From assembly GCA_003445895.1 (NCBI GenBank), contig DMCD01000098.1, forward strand, positions 1 through 5,882: a stretch of DNA of 5,882 nucleotides, read 5' to 3'. The DNA is from Lachnoclostridium sp. (GTDB lineage: Bacteria > Bacillota > Clostridia > Lachnospirales > Lachnospiraceae). The translations under genes and the position numbers were made by a program. A model generated the notes under the pieces. The model ran no database searches. It was not told the origin of the DNA and saw only the letters and a program-made list of their open reading frames with translations. Shown one piece after another: positions 1-4,820 of this stretch (positions are counted from its first letter, which is position 1; each line of letters begins with the position of its first letter).

Positions 1-119
1 TCCGGAAAGCCCTGTACATTCTTTCCTGTCTTAAACGCCACGTCCGCCAGCAGAAGCGCTGCAGTCTTTGCTCCCTGACCGCCTCTTCCGTGCCAGCGGA
101 TCTCCAGTGTATTATTCAT
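1..119 (-). CDS. 2-oxoacid:ferredoxin oxidoreductase gamma subunit, N-terminal fragment
   Basis: Only the first 39 codons are present; the gene runs off the left edge. The protein opens with [20 protein letters not shown]. The [10 protein letters not shown] block (residues 8-17) and the later GKNVQGFPE (residues 32-40, last residue split by the edge) are hallmarks of the gamma subunit of multi-subunit pyruvate, 2-oxoisovalerate or 2-oxoglutarate:ferredoxin oxidoreductases. The gamma subunit belongs to the cytoplasmic complex that converts a 2-oxoacid plus CoA to acyl-CoA, CO2 and reduced ferredoxin. The ATG at 119 is set by an AGAGGAG site 9 nt upstream. The gene has its own promoter, so it is probably first in an operon whose delta, alpha and beta genes would lie beyond the window (inference). 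The fragment is too short to tell PorG from VorG or KorC. It shares its fold with IorB, encoded just upstream, but the long [10 protein letters not shown] opening separates it from IorB. Confidence 0.85.
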   Translation of the reverse strand, partial: MNNTLEIRWHGRGGQGAKTAALLLADVAFKTGKNVQGFP

Positions 120-128
120 GTTCCCGTA

Positions 129-135
129 CTCCTCT
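129..135 (-). promoter_or_regulatory. Ribosome binding site of the gamma-subunit gene
   Basis: AGAGGAG on the minus strand, 9 nt before the ATG at 119. It fixes the start of the edge-truncated gene. Confidence 0.8.
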
Positions 136-147
136 TTATCCGTATTT

Positions 148-166
148 ATTCAACGCAGGATTGAAT
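148..166 (-). repeat. Inverted repeat in the leader of the gamma-subunit gene, possible operator
   Basis: A perfect 6-bp inverted repeat, ATTCAA then 7 nt then TTGAAT. It lies about 11 to 29 nt after the predicted transcription start and before the ribosome binding site. A further TCAA at 172-175 can pair with TTGA at 161-164, so two mutually exclusive small hairpins are possible. The position suits a repressor operator or a weak leader hairpin; no known regulator motif was recognised. Confidence 0.35.
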
Positions 167-183
167 TTTGCTCAACGGTCTTT

Positions 184-211
184 ATTATACACACTCTCCC
201 CGAAAAGTAAA
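184..211 (-). promoter_or_regulatory. Sigma-A type promoter of the gamma-subunit gene
   Basis: Read on the minus strand, a consensus TATAAT (-10, at 189-184) lies 16 nt after TTTACT (-35, at 211-206), which matches four of six TTGACA positions. Transcription would start near 177, giving a leader of about 58 nt before the ATG at 119. The surrounding DNA is AT-rich, unlike the neighbouring genes. The promoter sits downstream of the iorB terminator, so the gamma-subunit gene appears to be a separate transcription unit. Confidence 0.7.
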
Positions 212-271
212 GAAAGTTATTCAGATTTTTTCATTTTTCTGTTGAATCTTTTTCATCTTTTAAGTTGAAAT

Positions 272-316
272 ATTGAGGCTGCCGCATGCCGTTTCCTGCA
301 TACTGACAGCCCCAAT
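272..316 (-). terminator. Terminator hairpin after iorB
   Basis: About 40 nt after the iorB stop, the minus-strand RNA can fold into one long stem. The outer arms are UUGGGGCUG and CAGCCUCAA and the inner arms are GUAUGC and GCAUGC, joined through U-G and C-G pairs with one bulged A, around an 8-nt loop. Several positions pair as G-U on this strand but would be A-C mismatches on the plus strand, which supports minus-strand transcription. The tail UAUUUC is only weakly U-rich, so termination may be partial. Confidence 0.6.
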
Positions 317-355
317 CATCGAAGTTCTTAGAGTATTTTCAAAGTTTTCCCGGAA

Positions 356-925
356 TCAGGCGGATTCAAAGCCTGTCAGGAAGGCCTTCTGATTCAGTGC
401 CACCGTCTTCGGCGGAACCGTCTTTTCAATCACCTTAAGCCACTCTTCCACGGAGAAATCCATGTGCTTTGCAGCCATGCCGAGCACGATAATGTTGAAT
501 ACCCGGCTGTTGCCCAGCTCCAGGGCCTTTGCCTGGGCGTCGATGGAATACATGGTGTGATTCTTCGCAAGTTCCTCCAGAATTCCCTCCGGATACTCCG
601 CTGCGCCCATCACGACCGGCATCGGGTCGATGCGCTGGTCATTCACGATAAGCACGCCGTCCTTCTTCAGGAAATGGGCATACCGCAGGGCTTCCAGCCG
701 TTCAAAGGCGATCAGCACGTCTGCCTGTCCCTCTTCCACGATGGGCTCCGCCACCCGGTCGCCGTACCGGACAAAGGTCACAACGCTTCCGCCGCGCTGT
801 GCCATGCCGTGCACCTCGGAAACCTTCACTTCATACCCGGCGTCGCTCATAATTCCGCCGAGAATCCGGCTGGTAAGCAGGGTTCCCTGTCCGCCTACGC
901 CGACAATCATGATATTCTTTGTCAT
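356..925 (-). CDS. iorB: Indolepyruvate:ferredoxin oxidoreductase, beta subunit
   Basis: This is the small subunit of indolepyruvate:ferredoxin oxidoreductase (EC 1.2.7.8), which with IorA converts aryl pyruvates from Trp, Phe and Tyr transamination plus CoA to aryl-acetyl-CoA, CO2 and reduced ferredoxin in the cytoplasm. The 189-residue protein is a single POR-gamma-type domain of the usual IorB length. It opens with MTKNIMIVGVGGQGTLL (glycine-rich loop at residues 9-14). Residues 36-48 hold the conserved SEVHGMAQRGGSV, and the VFNIIVLGMAA stretch is at 142-152. The ATG at 925 is chosen because GGGGAGG lies 7 nt upstream and the protein then starts at the conserved strand. The frame stays open upstream to 1018, but that would add 31 unrelated residues overlapping iorA. 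It begins 16 nt after the iorA stop, so the two are cotranscribed and probably translationally linked. No defect is seen. Confidence 0.93.
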   Translation of the reverse strand: MTKNIMIVGVGGQGTLLTSRILGGIMSDAGYEVKVSEVHGMAQRGGSVVTFVRYGDRVAEPIVEEGQADVLIAFERLEALRYAHFLKKDGVLIVNDQRIDPMPVVMGAAEYPEGILEELAKNHTMYSIDAQAKALELGNSRVFNIIVLGMAAKHMDFSVEEWLKVIEKTVPPKTVALNQKAFLTGFESA

Positions 926-932
926 CTTCCTA

Positions 933-939
933 CCTCCCC
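933..939 (-). promoter_or_regulatory. Ribosome binding site of iorB
   Basis: GGGGAGG on the minus strand, inside the 16-nt iorA-iorB gap and 7 nt before the ATG at 925. It decides against the longer in-frame extension into iorA. Confidence 0.8.
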
Positions 940-941
940 GT

Positions 942-2681
942 TTACCTGCTGACCTTCTCCAGTGCGCCGAAATGGCAGAGCTGCTCACAGAGACCGCAGC
1001 CGTTGCACATGGTCGCATCGATGGAAACGGTCCCGTCTGCCTTCTTTGTCAGCGCCGGACAGCCGGGCTTCAGGCAGAGACCGCACTTTCTGCACTTGTC
1101 GGAATGGGCCACGACCACATTCGGGAACTTCAGGCCCTTGAGCAGCGCACAGGGGGCCTCCGCAACAATGACGGAGAGCTCGTCTCTTGCCACTTCTTCT
1201 TTGATCACCCGCTCCAGCTCCGCCTGGTCAAAGGAATTGACTTCTGTCACATGCTGAATATTCAGCGAACGGCAGAGAGCGGGAATGCTTACCGCCAGAA
1301 CCTCCTCGCCCTGCAGTGTCTTGCCGGTGGCAGGATGATCCTGATGGCCGGTCATGCCGGTGGTGGAGTTATCCATGATGATAACCGTTCCGGTCGCCTG
1401 GTTATAAGCCATGTTCACCAGGGAGTTGATTCCCGTATGCATAAAGGTGGAGTCACCGATGACAGCGACCCAGTTCTTGATATACTCTTTTCCGCGGGCC
1501 TTCTCCATGCCGTGGAGGCTGGAAATACTCGAACCCATGCAGATGGTGGTGTCAATGACGCCCAGCGGAGGCACGGCGCCCAGGGTATAGCAGCCGATAT
1601 CTCCTGCTGCGTGGATGCCCAGCTTTTTCAGAGCATAGAATACGCTGCGGTGCGGACATCCGGGGCACAGAATCGGCGGTCTTGCCGGCACCTGTGCCGC
1701 CGGTTCGATCTCCACTTCCATACCGAGTGCCTTCCGGAGCATGTTGGCGCTGTATTCTCCCTGAAGGGTGAACAGCTCCTTGCCTTCGCAGGCAATGCCC
1801 CAGGAACGGATCTGCTCCTCATAGACCGGCTCCAGCTCCTCAAACACGATCAGGCGGTCTACCTTCTTCGCGAATTCTTCAATCAGTCTGCGGGGCAGCG
1901 GATGAACCAGTCCCAGCTTCAGGACGGAGGCATCCGGACAGACTTCCTTTACATACTGATAAGCGATGCCGCTGGCGATGAACCCGATGGAGGTATCGCC
2001 GTATTCGGCGCGGTTAATGGCCATCGAAGAGGCATCCTCCGCCATCTTCTTCATGCGCTCTTCCACAAATACATGGCGTCCCTTGGCATTGCCCGGCATC
2101 AGGACAAACTTCGCCGCATTTCTGGTGTATTCCAGAGGTGCTCTCTCGATGCGCTCCTCCAGAAGAACCGGTCCCTGGGAATGGGCCAGTCTGGTGGTCG
2201 TACGGAGAATTACCGGCGTATCATACTTTTCACTCAGCTCAAAGGCCAGCTTTGTGAAATCCTTCGCCTCCTGGGAATCGGAAGGCTCGAGAACCGGAAC
2301 CTGTGCCGCCCGTGCCACGCAGCGGGTATCCTGCTCATTCTGGGAGCTGTAAAGGCCCGGATCATCGGCTGCCACCATCACCAGGCCGCCGCCGACACCG
2401 GCGTAGGAAATACTGTAAAGCGGGTCTGCCGCCACATTGACGCCCACATGCTTCATGCAGCACATGGCGCGCACGCCGCTGATGGAAGCGCCGATCGCGA
2501 CTTCCGTCGCCACCTTCTCGTTCGGTGCCCACTCGCAGTACAGAGCGTCCTTGTACTGCACCAGGTTTTCACTGACTTCCGTGCTGGGGGTTCCCGGATA
2601 CGCGGAAGCCACCTTCACGCCTGCCTCATAGGCGCCGCGGGCGATCGCCGCATTGCCGAGCATAATCTTTGTCTCAGACAC
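942..2681 (-). CDS. iorA: Indolepyruvate:ferredoxin oxidoreductase, alpha subunit
   Basis: The 579-residue large catalytic subunit of indolepyruvate:ferredoxin oxidoreductase binds thiamine diphosphate and the iron-sulfur clusters. Its domains follow the family order. The N-terminal pyrimidine-binding domain carries SAYPGTPSTE (residues 26-35). A middle transketolase-C-like region follows. The pyrophosphate-binding domain has CPGCPHRS (339-346), GDIGCYTLG (360-368) and the diphosphate motif running from GDS (409-411) to DN (437-438), then STTGMTGHQDHP. A C-terminal ferredoxin-like domain has two cysteine sets: C530, C533, C536, C541 (CX2CX2CX4CP) and C559, C562, C565, C569 (CX2CX2CX3C), enough for two [4Fe-4S] clusters. 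Length is normal for the family. The start is GTG at 2681, supported by AGAGGAGG 8 nt upstream; an ATG at codon 7 is too far from that site. It is followed by iorB after 16 nt. The product fits amino-acid fermentation or, in reverse, reductive aryl-acid assimilation. Confidence 0.95.
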   Translation of the reverse strand: MSETKIMLGNAAIARGAYEAGVKVASAYPGTPSTEVSENLVQYKDALYCEWAPNEKVATEVAIGASISGVRAMCCMKHVGVNVAADPLYSISYAGVGGGLVMVAADDPGLYSSQNEQDTRCVARAAQVPVLEPSDSQEAKDFTKLAFELSEKYDTPVILRTTTRLAHSQGPVLLEERIERAPLEYTRNAAKFVLMPGNAKGRHVFVEERMKKMAEDASSMAINRAEYGDTSIGFIASGIAYQYVKEVCPDASVLKLGLVHPLPRRLIEEFAKKVDRLIVFEELEPVYEEQIRSWGIACEGKELFTLQGEYSANMLRKALGMEVEIEPAAQVPARPPILCPGCPHRSVFYALKKLGIHAAGDIGCYTLGAVPPLGVIDTTICMGSSISSLHGMEKARGKEYIKNWVAVIGDSTFMHTGINSLVNMAYNQATGTVIIMDNSTTGMTGHQDHPATGKTLQGEEVLAVSIPALCRSLNIQHVTEVNSFDQAELERVIKEEVARDELSVIVAEAPCALLKGLKFPNVVVAHSDKCRKCGLCLKPGCPALTKKADGTVSIDATMCNGCGLCEQLCHFGALEKVSR

Positions 2682-2689
2682 TGTATCTT

Positions 2690-2697
2690 CCTCCTCT
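2690..2697 (-). promoter_or_regulatory. Ribosome binding site that fixes the GTG start of iorA
   Basis: AGAGGAGG on the minus strand, 8 nt before the GTG at 2681. Its strength offsets the weaker start codon and rules out the ATG six codons further in. Confidence 0.8.
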
Positions 2698-2704
2698 AAC
2701 TTCC

Positions 2705-2710
2705 ATTATA
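2705..2710 (-). promoter_or_regulatory. Possible -10 element of the iorAB operon
   Basis: A consensus TATAAT on the minus strand at the junction between unique DNA and the first repeat copy. No convincing -35 hexamer lies 16-18 nt upstream: that position falls in the repeat stem and reads GTACGC, GGTACG or AGGTAC. Transcription would begin near 2698, right at the ribosome binding site. The promoter may be weak, activator-dependent or not real; the alternative is readthrough from upstream genes. Confidence 0.35.
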
Positions 2711-2781
2711 TGAAGGTACGCCACAGGCGTACCTTTGAACCGCTCAAAGCCGCGGGGCTCTCGCCCCTTCGGGGCGAGCAG
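2708..2781. repeat. Palindromic tandem repeat, copy 1 (74 bp)
   Basis: The unit starts ATATGAAG and ends GGGGCGAGCAG. It contains three self-complementary parts: a 10-bp stem AAGGTACGCC/GGCGTACCTT with loop ACA (2713-2735); CTTTGA/TCAAAG around a 5-nt loop (2733-2749, sharing three bases with the first); and an 8-bp stem CTCGCCCC/GGGGCGAG with loop TTC (2760-2778). Stacked palindromes in an intergenic gap resemble REP/BIME elements. I recognise no protein, RNA family or transposase. It lies 26 nt upstream of iorA. Confidence 0.85.
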
Positions 2782-2854
2782 ATATGAAGATACGCCACAG
2801 GCGTACCTTTGAACCGCTCAAAGCCGCGGGCTCTCGCCCCTTCGGGGCGAGCAG
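2782..2854. repeat. Palindromic tandem repeat, copy 2 (73 bp)
   Basis: This copy follows copy 1 directly. By eye it differs in two places: A for G at 2790, and one G fewer in the GGGG run near 2828-2830. The stems recur at 2787-2809 and 2833-2851. The change at 2790 weakens the plus-strand stem to A-C but leaves a G-U pair in minus-strand RNA. The high identity points to recent duplication or active homogenisation. Confidence 0.85.
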
Positions 2855-2857
2855 AAA

Positions 2858-2887
2858 TGAGGCCCGTTCCTTCCGGAACCGGCCTCA
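2858..2887 (-). terminator. Terminator hairpin after the 137-residue protein gene
   Basis: The hairpin starts 16 nt past the stop codon. On the minus strand the arms TGAGGCCGGTTCC and GGAACGGGCCTCA pair with a single internal G-G mismatch around GGAA, a GNRA-type tetraloop closed by C-G. A short TTTCT follows. The tetraloop exists only in minus-strand RNA, which fits the gene direction. The short U run makes full termination uncertain, and the two repeat copies just beyond may help stop or protect the transcript. Confidence 0.65.
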
Positions 2888-2903
2888 CAATCATCTACCT
2901 GCT

Positions 2904-3317
2904 CTATCTCGCGACAACTCTGATTCTGACCGGTTTTTCCCCATTCATCTCTACACTCAGTACGAGCTTTCCGCTGAGATTCGTTCTCATACTGCCCGCT
3001 GCCACGTCATCCATATAGATGGCATAATCCCGGTCCTCCTCCATCTGAAGTGTAATCTGAACATCCCTGTCGCTTTCCACGGAGAATTCCACGCTGCTGT
3101 CCCGAACCTCAAACCCGGTCACCGCCGTGCCGGGAACGGACTCGTATACAAACATTCCGTTTCTCTCCAGCTTGGTGATCTCACGGAAGGTCTTTACCTT
3201 GTACAGGTCCCCCTGATATTCAAAGTCCGCCAGCTTTTTCTTCTCTTCCAGCTCGTAATCCCCGAAGCTGATGGCTCCGTCTGCTTCCACGCGAAGCAGT
3301 TCCTTGATACCTGACAT
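2904..3317 (-). CDS. Conserved protein of unknown function (family often labelled 'endosialidase')
   Basis: A 137-residue, acidic, soluble protein with no signal peptide or membrane segment. It opens MSGIKELLRVEADGAISFGD, followed by YELEEKKKLADFEYQGDLYKV in pieces over residues 21-41. A well-marked core, RNGMFVYESVPGTAV, spans residues 52-66. The rest alternates short polar and hydrophobic stretches and looks all-beta (inference). From memory, close relatives occur in Lachnospiraceae and are often named 'endosialidase'. The chain is far too short for a phage endosialidase catalytic domain and I see no sialidase motif, so I do not accept that name. The ATG at 3317 is chosen because AGGAGG lies 9 nt upstream; the ATG at 3326 touches that site, and those at 3362 and 3365 have none. 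The gene follows radA with about 100 nt between and has its own promoter and terminator, so it may be monocistronic. Confidence 0.85.
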   Translation of the reverse strand: MSGIKELLRVEADGAISFGDYELEEKKKLADFEYQGDLYKVKTFREITKLERNGMFVYESVPGTAVTGFEVRDSSVEFSVESDRDVQITLQMEEDRDYAIYMDDVAAGSMRTNLSGKLVLSVEMNGEKPVRIRVVAR

Positions 3318-3326
3318 AATTGTCAT

Positions 3327-3332
3327 CCTCCT
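3327..3332 (-). promoter_or_regulatory. Ribosome binding site of the 137-residue protein gene
   Basis: AGGAGG on the minus strand, 9 nt before the ATG at 3317. It rules out the longer in-frame starts at 3326 (zero spacing) and 3365. Confidence 0.8.
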
Positions 3333-3361
3333 GCATATCCTGTCGTCAATGCTCTGCCCCA

Positions 3362-3380
3362 TCATTCGAAAGGGGAATGA
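3362..3380 (-). repeat. Inverted repeat in the leader of the 137-residue protein gene
   Basis: A perfect 6-bp inverted repeat, TCATTC then 7 nt then GAATGA on the plus strand. It lies about 5 to 23 nt after the predicted transcription start. It could be an operator or a small leader hairpin; no known regulator site was recognised. Confidence 0.3.
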
Positions 3381-3391
3381 AATTGAGATGT

Positions 3392-3420
3392 ATTATAACA
3401 TATACGGTATACCATTTCCA
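3392..3420 (-). promoter_or_regulatory. Promoter of the 137-residue protein gene
   Basis: On the minus strand, a consensus TATAAT (3397-3392) lies 17 nt after TGGAAA (3420-3415), which matches four of six -35 positions. The promoter starts 2 nt past the radA stop codon, and its spacer contains the 8-bp palindrome GGTATACC (3406-3413). Transcription would start near 3385, giving a leader of about 68 nt. No separate radA terminator is evident, so readthrough from clpC-radA may add to expression. Confidence 0.6.
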
Positions 3421-3421
3421 G

Positions 3422-4804
3422 TTAATTCTTCAGTAATTGGATGGCCTCCCGCACATTTCGCACGCCCTCGATGCGGATGCCTTCCGGCACCTCCAGCTTC
3501 CGCAGATTCACGGCGGGCATGATGCACCGGGTAAAGCCCAGCTTGAGGGCTTCCCGGATGCGGCCTTCCGCCATGGAGACAGCCCGCACCTCGCCGGAGA
3601 GTCCCACCTCTCCGAAGACCACGGTCTTTTCATCCACGGGAATATCCTGATAGCTGGAACAAAGGGCCATCACGATGGCCAAATCCAGGGCCGGCTCGCT
3701 CATCCGCATGCCGCCCGCGATATTGACATAGGCGTCGTACTGGGAAAATTCGAAACGGCATCTCTTTTCCAGCACTGCCATGAGCACATTCACACGGTTA
3801 TAATCGGTTCCTGCTGCCACCCGTCTCGGCATGCCGAAGCTGGTTCGGCTGGTCAGCGCCTGTACTTCCAGAAGGATCGGCCTTGTCCCCTCCATGAGGC
3901 AGGCAGCCACCGACCCGGAAGCCTCCGCCGGCCGGCCTTCCAGCATGAATTCCGAAGGATTCTTCACCTCCCGCAGTCCGTCTTCCCGCATCTCAAAGAC
4001 ACCAATCTCATTCGTGGAACCGAAGCGGTTCTTCACACTCCGGATGATGCGGTAGGATGCGTAACGGTCGCCCTCGAAGTAGAGCACCGTATCGACCATG
4101 TGCTCGAGCACCCGCGGTCCTGCCACCACGCCTTCCTTGGTGACGTGGCCGACGATAAACACCGTCACGTCTTCCCCCTTGGCGATCTGCAGAAGCATAT
4201 TTGTGCATTCGCGGACCTGGCTCACACTGCCGGGTGCCGAGGTCACATCCTCGAGAAACATGGTCTGAATCGAGTCAATCACCACCGCGTCGGGCCGGTA
4301 CTTCCGTATCACGGCGTCGATGGTGCCCAGGTTGGTTTCGCTGAGGAAGGTAAGCTCCCCGTCAATCTTTCCAATCCGGTCGGCCCGGAGACGAATCTGC
4401 TTTAAGGATTCCTCTCCGGAAATATAGAGTATCTTTTTTCCCTGGGCTGCCATATTCCGGCAGACCTGCAGGAGAATCGTGGACTTTCCGATGCCCGGGT
4501 CTCCGCCGACCAGCACGAGGGACCCCTTCACCACGCCTGAGCCCAGCACCCGGTCCAGTTCTCCGAACCCGGTGGAGGTTCGATCCTCCTCATCCAGGGA
4601 AATCTCCTCGAGTCGCACCGGGACCGGTCCTCCGGGGCCCTGTGCGAGAGTACGGCTTCTTCCCGCTCCCGCGGTGCGCGCATTTTCCGCCGGCGCCTCC
4701 ACCATGGTGTTCCAGGCCCTGCACGCAGGGCACTGTCCCGACCATTTTGCCTGTTCATATCCGCATTCACTGCAGAAAAACAATGTCTTTTTTGCTTTTG
4801 CCAT
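3422..4804 (-). CDS. radA: DNA repair protein RadA (Sms), branch-migration ATPase
   Basis: RadA is a RecA-like hexameric ATPase that drives branch migration of recombination intermediates and helps in DNA repair and transformation. The 460-residue protein has normal family length and the full architecture. The N-terminal zinc finger is C11, C14, C25, C28 (CX2C-X10-CX2C). Walker A is GDPGIGKS (101-108), and the Walker B strand VVIDSIQT (174-181) has D177. The RadA signature KNRFG is at 258-262. A C-terminal Lon-protease-like domain follows from about residue 285, with MRMSEPALDLAI (366-377). The ATG at 4804 gives the usual MAK...FFCSECGYE opening. Its ribosome binding site is weak (GGGGACAG), so translation is probably coupled to clpC, whose stop is 16 nt upstream. 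A GTG at 4828 is in frame and would overlap the clpC end, but it adds eight unconserved residues with badly spaced signals. No disA follows, unlike in Bacillus. Confidence 0.96.
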   Translation of the reverse strand: MAKAKKTLFFCSECGYEQAKWSGQCPACRAWNTMVEAPAENARTAGAGRSRTLAQGPGGPVPVRLEEISLDEEDRTSTGFGELDRVLGSGVVKGSLVLVGGDPGIGKSTILLQVCRNMAAQGKKILYISGEESLKQIRLRADRIGKIDGELTFLSETNLGTIDAVIRKYRPDAVVIDSIQTMFLEDVTSAPGSVSQVRECTNMLLQIAKGEDVTVFIVGHVTKEGVVAGPRVLEHMVDTVLYFEGDRYASYRIIRSVKNRFGSTNEIGVFEMREDGLREVKNPSEFMLEGRPAEASGSVAACLMEGTRPILLEVQALTSRTSFGMPRRVAAGTDYNRVNVLMAVLEKRCRFEFSQYDAYVNIAGGMRMSEPALDLAIVMALCSSYQDIPVDEKTVVFGEVGLSGEVRAVSMAEGRIREALKLGFTRCIMPAVNLRKLEVPEGIRIEGVRNVREAIQLLKN

Positions 4805-4820
4805 AATCTGTCCCCGCTGC

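Noticed and set aside
68..268. A 66-codon plus-strand open frame across the gamma-subunit start and its promoter
   Set aside because: It overlaps a clear promoter, leader and gene start on the other strand and has no supporting signals.
926..1018. Longer iorB starting upstream within iorA
   Set aside because: The added 31 residues are the iorA 3' end read in another frame and are not IorB-like; the ATG at 925 has a well-placed GGGGAGG.
630..2699. A 689-codon open frame on the plus strand covering all of iorA and part of iorB
   Set aside because: It is antisense to two well-recognised genes, its translation is low-complexity and unlike any family I know, and a GC-rich coding strand easily leaves one complementary frame open. 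No ribosome binding site was seen at its start.
2708..2854. CRISPR array
   Set aside because: There are only two units, they are directly adjacent with no unique spacers, and each is internally palindromic.
2706..2894. A 62-codon minus-strand open frame through the repeats, giving a duplicated peptide around ERFKGTPVAYLHICSP
   Set aside because: The peptide repeats only because the DNA does, and the 1-base indel between copies shifts the frame. Its start overlaps the terminator hairpin and has no ribosome binding site. Similar short 'proteins' in databases are probably over-called repeats.
2682..2903. Riboswitch or T-box leader for iorAB
   Set aside because: A Trp- or Phe-responsive leader would be plausible for this operon, but I see no T-box sequence, no leader peptide rich in aromatic codons and no known aptamer core; the structure is explained by the duplicated repeat.
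3437..4405. A 322-codon plus-strand open frame inside radA
   Set aside because: It is antisense to the conserved RadA ATPase and Lon-like domains; the His-rich, patternless product is typical of a shadow frame.
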